Source: an uncultured Lachnospiraceae bacterium | GTDB taxonomy: Bacteria; Bacillota; Clostridia; Lachnospirales; Lachnospiraceae | Length of the DNA stretch: 9,208 nucleotides | Assembly: GCA_910589635.1 (NCBI GenBank) | Contig: CAJUTD010000086.1 | Coordinates: 1 to 9,208 of the forward strand | Direction of reading: 5' to 3' | Shown: positions 1 through 5,673 of the stretch, piece after piece | How positions within the stretch are numbered: position 1 is the first letter of the stretch | How the letters are laid out: each line of letters opens with the position of its first letter | The notes under the pieces: model-generated | Told to the model about the DNA's origin: nothing | What the model saw: only the letters and a program-made list of their open reading frames with translations | Database searches by the model: none | Program-made: the position numbers and the translations under genes

Positions 1-5
1 ACAAC

Positions 6-57
6 ATGCACAAAAATCACTCTGGGAAGCTAGCTTCCCAAGATGATTTTTGTACAT
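6..57. repeat. Large near-perfect inverted repeat, possible bidirectional terminator
   Basis: The centre is a perfect 18-base palindrome, TGGGAAGCTAGCTTCCCA (23-40). It is flanked symmetrically by perfect 10-base arms, ACAAAAATCA (10-19) and TGATTTTTGT (44-53). The arms are separated from the core by three-base internal mismatches (CTC against AGA, one a possible wobble). Outside a mismatch at 9/54, three more pairs form (6-8 with 55-57). The A5 and T5 tracts at the ends of the arms make it resemble a bidirectional intrinsic terminator for a gene ending left of the window, but the T tract lies six bases beyond the GC core. It could instead be a REP-like element or the edge of an insertion. 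The symmetry is seen directly; the role is inferred. Confidence 0.6.
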
Positions 58-61
58 TCTG

Positions 62-84
62 TCTTTGCCGCGATAGCGGCAAGA
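62..84. repeat. Short GC-rich hairpin
   Basis: TTGCCGC (65-71) pairs perfectly with GCGGCAA (76-82) around a GATA loop. Two more pairs are possible across a bulged T (62-63 with 83-84). A run of four T follows at 87-90 after a short gap. It might be a weak terminator or a second half of the structure at 6-57. No gene can be assigned to it. Confidence 0.4.
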
Positions 85-141
85 CCTTTTGAACGAGTAA
101 ATATATTAGTGCGTCACCCTTTGGCAATAAGAAGTCGTGCT

Positions 142-158
142 AAAGATAAACGGATAGG
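142..158 (+). repeat. 17-base direct repeat, copy 1, upstream of the sigma gene
   Basis: The sequence is AAAGATAAACGGATAGG. It matches 16 of 17 bases with copy 2 at 889-905, which precedes the DUF262 gene. Copy 1 begins 100 bases before the sigma start codon. It is a candidate shared regulatory site, for example a promoter element read by the module's own sigma factor or an operator. An alternative is a coding relic: in one frame both copies read KDKRIG, and the single difference (CGG against AGG) is synonymous. The repeat is seen directly; its function is unknown. Confidence 0.55.
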
Positions 159-194
159 AAAGCTATACCTATAAGAAGTACACATTATAGCTTT
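159..194. promoter_or_regulatory. Perfect 9-bp dyad in the leader of the sigma gene
   Basis: AAAGCTATA (159-167) and TATAGCTTT (186-194) are perfect inverted repeats with an 18-base spacer. They start directly after copy 1 of the 17-base repeat and end 47 bases before the sigma start codon. This could be a protein-binding dyad or an RNA hairpin in the leader. The rest of the leader is A-rich. I see no convincing -35/-10 pair in 90-240, so I do not place a promoter. Confidence 0.4.
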
Positions 195-241
195 TAACGT
201 CTCAATACAAAAGAACAATTTAAGAAAAAGAGGGAACATTT

Positions 242-796
242 ATGGAACAGATATTAAGTGCATATTATGAAGACAATGCGAGGAAGCTTCGCGGGACAGT
301 TGACAAAATATTATTAAATTTTGGCGGGTTATCAGACAAGGACAGGGATGATTTCTATTCGCTTGCTAACGAGGTGTTTTTAGACGTTATGAATAGATAC
401 GACAATTCACAGCCGTTTGATGTATTTCTCTATTCCTGCCTGTCAAACAGAATCAAGACGGAGATAACAGAGCGGAACAGGGAAAAGCGCAGGGCGGACA
501 GATATGCAATCTCCATTGATACGCCAGTCAATGACGGAGAATCCACAATAGGCGATTTAATACCAGATAACTGTAACGTGGAGAAGGAGATATTTGAGGA
601 GAAAGAAGAAGGGTATAGCAGACGAATGATGTTATATCTCAGTAAACTCTCCAATTTACAAAGGGAAGTGCTCAGGCTTGATGCAGACGGTTACCGTCCG
701 CATGAGATTAAGGAGAAGCTGCATATGACAGAGAAGCAGTATACAGACTGTTGTACAGCGATTCATTCTTATAGGAATGTGTCAGTATTGTTCTGA
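242..796 (+). CDS. Sigma-70-family-like RNA polymerase sigma factor
   Basis: The 184-residue protein is read as a small sigma-70 family factor that would direct RNA polymerase to a specific promoter class. Residues about 36-88 fit region 2 (core binding and -10 recognition: acidic, aromatic helix followed by a basic stretch ending REKRRADR). Residues 91-108 (SIDTPVNDGESTIGDLIP) match the segment that precedes region 3/4 in sigma-70 proteins. Residues about 131-178 fit region 4, with LSNLQREVLRL leading into a helix-turn-helix (GYRPHEIKEKLHM and on). The last helix carries adjacent cysteines at 170-171, which is unusual for a DNA-recognition helix. Region 1 is absent. The start is supported by AAGAGGG (228-234), seven bases upstream. 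The gene precedes a DUF262 gene, and both share an upstream repeat. It could be an inactive regulator or a mobile-element sigma factor; the family call is fairly firm, the targets are unknown. Confidence 0.75.
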   Translation: MEQILSAYYEDNARKLRGTVDKILLNFGGLSDKDRDDFYSLANEVFLDVMNRYDNSQPFDVFLYSCLSNRIKTEITERNREKRRADRYAISIDTPVNDGESTIGDLIPDNCNVEKEIFEEKEEGYSRRMMLYLSKLSNLQREVLRLDADGYRPHEIKEKLHMTEKQYTDCCTAIHSYRNVSVLF

Positions 797-888
797 GCAT
801 TCATGATAGAAACAGAGATTGCATCAGTGCTATACAAGCGTTTACACAAGATAAGACAAATGCGCCAGTGAATTATCTGGCAGTTACC

Positions 889-905
889 AAAGATAAAAGG
901 ATAGG
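889..905 (+). repeat. 17-base direct repeat, copy 2, upstream of the DUF262 gene
   Basis: The sequence is AAAGATAAAAGGATAGG, one base different from copy 1 at 142-158 (A for C at the tenth base). It begins 63 bases before the DUF262 start codon. The two copies lie in the only two non-coding stretches upstream of genes of this module, which favours a shared control site. The flanking bases of the two copies are not alike. Confidence 0.55.
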
Positions 906-934
906 TCAATGTATGATTTACAGCCCTGATAACT

Positions 935-945
935 AGGAGGAGGGG
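935..945 (+). promoter_or_regulatory. Strong ribosome binding site for the DUF262 gene
   Basis: AGGAGGAGGGG lies six bases before the ATG at 952. It is the strongest Shine-Dalgarno in the window and fixes the start. It suggests that, once transcribed, the DUF262 gene is translated efficiently. Confidence 0.8.
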
Positions 946-951
946 ATAGAG

Positions 952-2355
952 ATGGCAAGACCGCGCAAACAGACTTATACGATGGAAATGTACCTGAAGA
1001 AGATTAGAGATGGCGATATTGACAATAATGCCGATGTACAGAGGCATTTTGTCTGGAGCAAAGAACAGATTAATGAATTGATAGTGACTGTTCTCACCGA
1101 TGAATACATTCCTCCAATTATATTAGGGGAGGAGGAGAATTCGCAGCTGCATATAGCGGACGGCGGCTGTAGAAGCGCCGCCCTGAATAAATTCCGGTAT
1201 GGTAATTATAAAATCACATCGTCTACGGATGATTCAGTCATTCCATATAAGAAAAAGAGTAAAGATGAAAATGGCAATGTGACATGGGAGGACGCAGTGT
1301 TTGATATTAAGAATAAAACATACGAAAAACTTCCAGATGAGCTAAAGAAGAAATTTAATGAATATCAGATTGAAACTGTCATCCATGAAAACTGTGATAG
1401 AGCCAGAATCTCAAAATATATTAAAAAATATAATAACCACACACCCATGAATACGGAACAGAAAGCCTTTACCTATATAGACAGGTTTGCGGGAAATATT
1501 CGTGCGATTTTAGACAGCAGGTTTTTCCTGGATCACAGCAGCTATTCCGATCAGGAGAAGACGAAAGGCGTGATAGAGAGAGTTGTCATAGAGACAATTA
1601 TGTGTATATACCATTTTGATAAATGGAAAAAGCAGCCAAAGGCGCTTTGTAAATATCTCAATGATAATGGCTCGGAGGAAGAATTTAATCGGCTTGCAGG
1701 CAATTTACATAGATTGGAATGTGTCATTACAGATGACATCAAAAATATTTTCAATAAAAAAGATTCGTTTATTTTTCTTACGCTGTTTGATAAGTTTACG
1801 AAATTGGGGATTGAAGATGCAAAGTTTGCCGGTTTTCTCAGGAAGTTTCAAGAGGAATACAGGCCGGCAAGAAAGAATGAAAAGGGACTGCTGTTTGATG
1901 AAATTGATAAGGATTTGAGCACGAAAGATAAGACGGTTATCGTCGCTAAACTGGATATGCTTGAAAAATTAATGGTGGAATATCTGCATATCAGCTTGGA
2001 GGAGAAGGAAGCAATTTTGGAAAATCATGCGGTTGCCCCCATTGATATCGTCAAAGAATATATGGATGGAAATGTGACAGATGAAGATATGGAATTATAT
2101 GAGATGATAGCAAATGATGTATCGGAGGCCATCGAAGATATTGATTCAGAATTTTTATCTGATAGTAATAGACCGTCTTTTGTGGCATTAGTTGCCTGTG
2201 CGGTGAAAGAGGATACGGATTATCTGCTGGGAGGATGGCTGTCTGAATATGAAAAGAGGAGAGAGCCATTGATTTTGAACCAGAAAGAAAATTTTTTGCA
2301 AATGAAGATGGATTTTGAGAGGTATGTTATGGCTCAGGGAAGGAAGAGCGCATAG
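952..2355 (+). CDS. Stand-alone DUF262 domain protein
   Basis: This 467-residue protein has an N-terminal DUF262 domain (ParB/sulfiredoxin-like fold) at about residues 8-175. Visible family landmarks are VQRHFVW (29-35), a helix ending in IPPI (53-56), IADGGCR (68-74) in place of the usual DGQQR nucleotide-binding loop, and YNNHTPMNTEQ (160-170), matching the family's N-x-G-x-PLN-x-xE region. The rest (about 180-467) is predicted from composition to be helical and charged, and I recognise no domain in it. There is no HNH/DUF1524 nuclease motif, unlike GmrSD and SspE proteins, where DUF262 hydrolyses or senses nucleotide and controls a nuclease. The start is set by a very strong Shine-Dalgarno. 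Base composition is low: 16 of 60 bases are G or C in 1381-1440. With the sigma gene it forms a two-gene module. A role in defence, or in controlling the sigma factor, is inference only. Confidence 0.8.
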   Translation: MARPRKQTYTMEMYLKKIRDGDIDNNADVQRHFVWSKEQINELIVTVLTDEYIPPIILGEEENSQLHIADGGCRSAALNKFRYGNYKITSSTDDSVIPYKKKSKDENGNVTWEDAVFDIKNKTYEKLPDELKKKFNEYQIETVIHENCDRARISKYIKKYNNHTPMNTEQKAFTYIDRFAGNIRAILDSRFFLDHSSYSDQEKTKGVIERVVIETIMCIYHFDKWKKQPKALCKYLNDNGSEEEFNRLAGNLHRLECVITDDIKNIFNKKDSFIFLTLFDKFTKLGIEDAKFAGFLRKFQEEYRPARKNEKGLLFDEIDKDLSTKDKTVIVAKLDMLEKLMVEYLHISLEEKEAILENHAVAPIDIVKEYMDGNVTDEDMELYEMIANDVSEAIEDIDSEFLSDSNRPSFVALVACAVKEDTDYLLGGWLSEYEKRREPLILNQKENFLQMKMDFERYVMAQGRKSA

Positions 2356-2390
2356 GTGGAAGTGAAGTGTAAAATATTTCTGAAAACAAT

Positions 2391-2421
2391 CAGAATACCT
2401 TTGCAAAAAATGGATATTCTG
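2391..2421. promoter_or_regulatory. Inverted repeat over the asp23 promoter, candidate operator
   Basis: CAGAATA (2391-2397) and TATTCTG (2415-2421) are perfect inverted arms with a 17-base spacer. The pairing can extend through CC/GG with one bulged A. The spacer holds the -35 hexamer, and the right arm reaches the TG of the extended -10. A protein bound here would block the promoter. It is not followed by a T run, so a terminator for the preceding gene is unlikely. Confidence 0.4.
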
Positions 2422-2428
2422 CTATAAT
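2401..2428 (+). promoter_or_regulatory. Sigma-A type promoter of asp23 and probably the operon
   Basis: A -35 hexamer TTGCAA (2401-2406) lies 16 bases before a consensus -10 TATAAT (2423-2428). TGC directly precedes the -10, giving an extended -10 element. Transcription would start near 2435, about 25 bases before the asp23 start codon. This is the only strong promoter I see in the window and probably serves the genes up to nadK and beyond, subject to the hairpin after asp23. Confidence 0.75.
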
Positions 2429-2459
2429 AATAGGACGAATAAGTTTAGGAGGCGTAATC

Positions 2460-2837
2460 ATGGCAGAAGACAGGAAGGCATATATGATTAAAGATGATAA
2501 GTTAGGAGAGGTACGGATTGCAGATGAGGTAGTCGCCATTATTGCCGGACTTGCCGCAACAGAGGTGGAGGGCGTAAGTTCTATGGCAGGCAATATTACC
2601 AACGAGCTGGTGAGTAAGCTGGGCATGAAGAATCTGTCTAAGGGAATCAAGGTAGATGTACAGGGAAATGTAGTGAGGGTAGACGTAGCCTTGAATATTT
2701 GTTTCGGTTATGCGATTCCTGAAGTATCTGCGAAAGTGCAGGAAAGAGTGAAATCTGCCATAGAGAACATGACCGGTCTGGAAGTGAGCAATATCAATAT
2801 ACGCATTGCAGGCGTGAACATAGAGAAGCGCAAATAG
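2460..2837 (+). CDS. Asp23/YqhY family envelope stress-type protein
   Basis: This 125-residue protein belongs to the Asp23/Gls24 family (YqhY/YloU-like in Bacillus). The family signature is clear: GEVRIADEVVAIIAGLAATEV (residues 16-36) followed by EGVSSMAG, a central VDVALNICFGYAIPEVSAKVQERVKSAIENMTGL (74-107) and the closing strand NINIRIAGVNI. It is soluble, with no signal peptide or membrane segment. In B. subtilis the neighbour YqhY is encoded with acetyl-CoA carboxylase genes (accB, accC) and has been linked to that enzyme; those genes are not next to it here. AGGAGG (2447-2452) lies seven bases before ATG. It has its own promoter and is separated from nusB by a hairpin, so its dose may be set apart from the rest of the operon. 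The family call is firm and the precise role is not known. Confidence 0.93.
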   Translation: MAEDRKAYMIKDDKLGEVRIADEVVAIIAGLAATEVEGVSSMAGNITNELVSKLGMKNLSKGIKVDVQGNVVRVDVALNICFGYAIPEVSAKVQERVKSAIENMTGLEVSNINIRIAGVNIEKRK

Positions 2838-2863
2838 AGAACCTTTAAAAGTAAAGACGTAAA

Positions 2864-2897
2864 TAAATAGGGATGTCTTTAAGGCATCCTTTATTTT
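2864..2897 (+). terminator. Intrinsic terminator or attenuator between asp23 and nusB
   Basis: GGATGTCT (2871-2878) pairs with AGGCATCC (2882-2889), one pair being a T-G wobble, around a three-base loop. The stem extends through an A/T-rich lower part (2865-2870 with 2890-2896, one bulge), which ends in TTTT at 2894-2897. It resembles an intrinsic terminator. I see no strong promoter between it and nusB, so partial read-through from the asp23 promoter is the likely source of nusB and downstream transcripts. Confidence 0.65.
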
Positions 2898-2917
2898 ATA
2901 TTATTTAGGGAGGAAGA

Positions 2918-3313
2918 ATGAGTCGCAGAGAAATCAGGGAGCAGATTTTTAAACTGCTGTTCCGGGCAGAGTTTTACGAAGGAGAAGAGCTTGAGGAACA
3001 ATGCCAGCTGTTTTTTGAGGAGCTTGGTCAGGAAGACGCTAAGGACACAGATTATATTCAGAGTAAGTATGAGGATATTTTAGGGCATATTACAGAGATC
3101 GACGCCATGGTTAATGAGGTGGCGCAGGGCTGGAAGACCAGCCGTATGGGCAAGGTGGATTTGACCCTGATTCGTCTTGCGGTATATGAGATGAAATTTG
3201 AGGAGGATGTTCCACAAGGGGTGGCGATAAACGAGGCGGTTGAGCTGGCAAAGAGCTATGGTACGGATGACTCGTCATCTTTTGTCAATGGAATTCTTGC
3301 AAAACTGGTATGA
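2918..3313 (+). CDS. nusB: Transcription antitermination factor NusB
   Basis: NusB binds boxA RNA together with ribosomal protein S10 and supports antitermination in rRNA operons. At 131 residues it has the normal length of the all-helical NusB fold. Recognisable landmarks are the N-terminal SRREIREQIFKLLF helix (2-15, family consensus R-x-x-R-x-x-A/I-x-x-x-L), the central TSRMGKVDLTLIRLAVYEM (74-92) and VAINEAVELAKSYGTDDSSSFVNGIL (102-127), all diagnostic of the family. GGGAGGA (2908-2914) supports the start. Its stop overlaps the xseA start by four bases (ATGA), so the two are translationally coupled. The gene lies behind a terminator-like hairpin; that NusB might affect read-through there is speculation. 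Confidence 0.97.
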   Translation: MSRREIREQIFKLLFRAEFYEGEELEEQCQLFFEELGQEDAKDTDYIQSKYEDILGHITEIDAMVNEVAQGWKTSRMGKVDLTLIRLAVYEMKFEEDVPQGVAINEAVELAKSYGTDDSSSFVNGILAKLV

Positions 3314-4533
3314 CAAAAAATGTATATACGGTAGGACAGGTCAATACCTACATTAAAAATATGTTTACCCAGGATTTTATGATGAACCGCATTTATGTCA
3401 AGGGTGAAGTGTCAAACTGTAAGTACCACACATCAGGCCATATTTATTTCACTCTCAAAGATGAGACAGGCGCTTTGCATGCAGTTCTCTTTGCTGGTAA
3501 CCGCAAAGGGCTGGCATTTGATATGAGGAATGGGGATAATGTAATTGTGTTGGGTTCGATTTCCGTTTATGAGCGGGATGGTAAATACCAGCTCTATGCC
3601 AGGGAGATTCTTTTGGACGGCGCAGGGCTTTTGTATCAGCGGTTTGAGGCCTTGAAGCGGGAGTTGGAAGAAATGGGGATGTTTGCGCCGGTATATAAAC
3701 AGCCCATCCCTCAATACATTAAGACGCTTGGCATTGTTACAGCGCCTACGGGAGCGGCAATCCGAGATATTCAGAACATTACCGGCCGCAGAAATCCCTA
3801 TGTGCAGATGATTCTCTATCCTGCACTGGTACAGGGGGATGGAGCGGCGGCAAGTATTGTCAACGGAATCCATGCGCTGGAGAGGCTCGGCGTGGATGTG
3901 ATGATTGTCGGCAGGGGCGGCGGTTCGATGGAAGATTTGTGGGCGTTTAATGAAGAAATTGTGGCGCGCGCCATATTTGAGTGTTCCGTGCCGATTATCT
4001 CGGCGGTGGGGCATGAGACAGATACCACCATTGCTGATTATGTGGCCGATTTGCGTGCGCCTACACCTTCAGCGGCGGCAGAACTTGCAGTCTATGATGT
4101 CCGTCAGTTACAGGGGCAGCTCCTTACTATGCAAATGGAGCTGAACCGCAGGCTTGGTGAGAAGTTACAGTATTGCCGGGAGAAGCTCAAACAGTTTGAG
4201 AGGAATGTGAAACTGTTCAGTCCGGAGAACCGGCTTAATGACAGACGGCAGATGGCGGCAGACCTGGCAGAGAAACTTGAGTTTATCATGCAGCAGCGAC
4301 TGGCTGTCAGCAGGCATGAATTAGAGCTGTACGCTGGAAAACTTGAGGCAATGTCCCCAGCCAGGAAATTGAGCCAGGGCTATGCATTTGTATCAGATAA
4401 GGCAGGCAGGGGAATACAGGATGTGGACAATTTACAGCAGGGAGATATGTTAAATATCCATATGATGAACGGCAGGGTGAAAGCGCAGGTATACGAGATA
4501 TCTAAGACTACTGTTGTGAACGAAAAACGGTAA
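3310..4533 (+). CDS. xseA: Exodeoxyribonuclease VII large subunit
   Basis: XseA is the catalytic subunit of exonuclease VII, which degrades single-stranded DNA from both ends into short oligonucleotides and acts in the cytoplasm with several XseB subunits. The 407-residue chain has an N-terminal OB-fold (about 5-100: VKGEVSNCKYHTSGHIYFTLKD). The catalytic core follows, with APTGAAIRD (145-153), GRGGGSMEDLWAFNEE (201-216), GHETD (234-238) and RAPTPSAAAE (249-258). A coiled-coil region comes next (about 262-355), then the C-terminal segment that includes SPARKLSQGYAFV. All conserved motifs are intact. The start overlaps nusB by four bases. The gene ends with tandem stops TAA TAG. B. subtilis has folD between nusB and xseA; here it is absent. 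Confidence 0.98.
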   Translation: MTKNVYTVGQVNTYIKNMFTQDFMMNRIYVKGEVSNCKYHTSGHIYFTLKDETGALHAVLFAGNRKGLAFDMRNGDNVIVLGSISVYERDGKYQLYAREILLDGAGLLYQRFEALKRELEEMGMFAPVYKQPIPQYIKTLGIVTAPTGAAIRDIQNITGRRNPYVQMILYPALVQGDGAAASIVNGIHALERLGVDVMIVGRGGGSMEDLWAFNEEIVARAIFECSVPIISAVGHETDTTIADYVADLRAPTPSAAAELAVYDVRQLQGQLLTMQMELNRRLGEKLQYCREKLKQFERNVKLFSPENRLNDRRQMAADLAEKLEFIMQQRLAVSRHELELYAGKLEAMSPARKLSQGYAFVSDKAGRGIQDVDNLQQGDMLNIHMMNGRVKAQVYEISKTTVVNEKR

Positions 4534-4561
4534 TAGGCAATGAAAACGAGGTGAACGAATT

Positions 4562-4786
4562 ATGGGTAAAGGCGAACAACAGGAGGCATCCTTAGAAGAA
4601 ACGTTTCAGGAGATATCATCCATTATAGAAAAAATGCAGGAGCGGGAAGTAACCTTGGAGGAGTCCTTTTCCCTTTATGAACAGGGCATCCGAAAACTAA
4701 AGCTCTGCAATGACAAAATTGACAATGTTGAAAAGAAAATGCTCCTGCTCAATCAGCAGGGAGAACTGGAGGCATTTGATGAATAA
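4562..4786 (+). CDS. xseB: Exodeoxyribonuclease VII small subunit
   Basis: XseB is the small helical subunit that packs on the XseA coiled coil to form exonuclease VII. At 74 residues it is of normal size. The signature SLEETFQEISSIIEKMQEREVTLEESFSLYEQGIRKLKLCNDKI (about 10-53) is characteristic, including the L-E-E-S-x-x-x-Y-E-x-G motif. GAGGTGA (4548-4554) lies seven bases before ATG, 28 bases after xseA. The last codons overlap the ispA start by eight bases (ATGAATAA), which points to translational coupling. Confidence 0.96.
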   Translation: MGKGEQQEASLEETFQEISSIIEKMQEREVTLEESFSLYEQGIRKLKLCNDKIDNVEKKMLLLNQQGELEAFDE

Positions 4787-5672
4787 AGATTTCAGTGAAG
4801 AAGTGACAGCCCGCATTGGACAGATACAGAAAATTCTCGAGAAATATCTGCCCGAAGAGGTGGGGCCCCAAAAGACGGTGATTGAGGCGATGAATTACAG
4901 TGTCAGGGCAGGAGGCAAGCGTCTTCGCCCTATGCTGATGTGGGAGACGTACCGGATGTTTGGCGGGAGGTCCGAGGTCATTGAGCCGTTTATGGCAGCG
5001 ATTGAAATGATACATACATATTCGCTGGTGCATGATGATCTTCCGGCTATGGACAACGATGAATTTCGTCGGGGGAAGAAGACGACGCATGCACAGTACG
5101 GTGAGGCAATGGGAATTCTTGCCGGAGACGGCTTGCTCAATTATGCTTTTGAGACAGCGGCAGGAGCTTTTGATATTGAGCCGGGAAATATGCAGATTGG
5201 TAAGGCTATCTCTGTGCTTGCAGGCAAATCTGGAATCCATGGCATGTTGGGTGGACAGTGCGTGGATGTGGAGTTGGAGGGGAAAGCAGTTACGGAGGAG
5301 ACGCTGCGGTTTATCTATTGTCTGAAGACAGGGGCATTGTTGGAGGCGTCTATGCTGATTGGAGCAATCCTTGCCGGGGCTACCCAGAGTGAACAGCAGA
5401 AAGTGGAACAGGCGGCCGCAGAGCTGGGACTCGCGTTTCAGATTCAGGATGATATTTTAGATGTTATCAGTACAACAGAAGATTTGGGCAAGCCTGTGGG
5501 CAGTGACGAGAAGAACCACAAGACTACCTGGGTGACGTTATTTGGAATTGAGCGGGCCAAGCAGGAAGTGGAAGAATTGTCAAAACACAGTGTGGCGTTG
5601 ATGGATACATTGGTGGTAAAAAATGAATTTCTTACCACGCTTATGCTTGATTTGATTCACAGAAAGAAATGA
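4779..5672 (+). CDS. ispA: Farnesyl diphosphate synthase
   Basis: This trans-prenyltransferase condenses isopentenyl diphosphate with dimethylallyl and geranyl diphosphate to make farnesyl diphosphate, for undecaprenyl and other isoprenoids. The 297-residue chain shows the substrate-binding AGGKRLRP (44-51), first aspartate-rich motif DDLPAMD (86-92) of the DDxxxxD type, GQCVD (159-163) and second aspartate motif DDILD (224-228). Before the first motif, Y81 and S82 match the pattern of the bacterial farnesyl-length enzyme (TYSLVHDD), as in E. coli IspA. I chose the ATG at 4779 because GGAGG (4768-4772) lies six bases upstream and the protein then begins MNKDFSEEV. A longer open frame to 4710 adds 23 residues that are only xseB in another frame. 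The gene overlaps xseB by eight bases, and dxs follows, putting two isoprenoid genes together. Chain length is inferred from motif. Confidence 0.96.
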   Translation: MNKDFSEEVTARIGQIQKILEKYLPEEVGPQKTVIEAMNYSVRAGGKRLRPMLMWETYRMFGGRSEVIEPFMAAIEMIHTYSLVHDDLPAMDNDEFRRGKKTTHAQYGEAMGILAGDGLLNYAFETAAGAFDIEPGNMQIGKAISVLAGKSGIHGMLGGQCVDVELEGKAVTEETLRFIYCLKTGALLEASMLIGAILAGATQSEQQKVEQAAAELGLAFQIQDDILDVISTTEDLGKPVGSDEKNHKTTWVTLFGIERAKQEVEELSKHSVALMDTLVVKNEFLTTLMLDLIHRKK

Positions 5673-5673
5673 C

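Larger units (their letters stand above)
797..951 (+). other. 155-base spacer between the sigma and DUF262 genes
   Basis: The spacer holds no strong -35/-10 promoter, no clear terminator and no credible gene. It contains copy 2 of the 17-base repeat (889-905) and the Shine-Dalgarno sequence of the DUF262 gene. A reading frame at 775-936 is open without a good start codon and ends in TAG at 934-936, overlapping that Shine-Dalgarno. It reads LAVTKDKRIGQ around the repeat and may be a relic or chance. The gap is long for an operon, which suggests separate control of the second gene. Confidence 0.5.

Noticed and set aside
43..174. 43-codon open frame in the leader region, starting inside the large palindrome
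   Set aside because: No ribosome binding site; the start codon is within the inverted repeat; no recognisable family. Only its KDKRIG end is of note, as reported.
1..241. Insertion sequence end or CRISPR repeat
   Set aside because: There is no transposase gene, no matching inverted end near 2356-2460, no target-site duplication that I could find, and only one unit of the palindrome, so neither can be claimed.
803..871. 22-codon frame directly after the sigma stop, in the same frame
   Set aside because: No Shine-Dalgarno and no recognisable sequence. Read-through of the TGA at 794-796 has no support, and the sigma protein ends naturally after its region 4 helix.
242..2355. Toxin-antitoxin pair reading of the module
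   Set aside because: Sizes, the clear sigma regions and the DUF262 fold do not fit a known toxin or antitoxin family, and the 155-base gap is not typical of such pairs.
3433..4014. Long antisense open frame (193 codons) inside xseA
   Set aside because: It lies wholly opposite a clearly conserved gene, has no ribosome site or recognisable domain, and its sequence is what the complement of xseA codons produces.
4710..4778. Longer ispA with 23 extra N-terminal residues
   Set aside because: The extra residues are xseB in another frame; the ATG at 4779 has a well-placed GGAGG and gives the normal family N-terminus.
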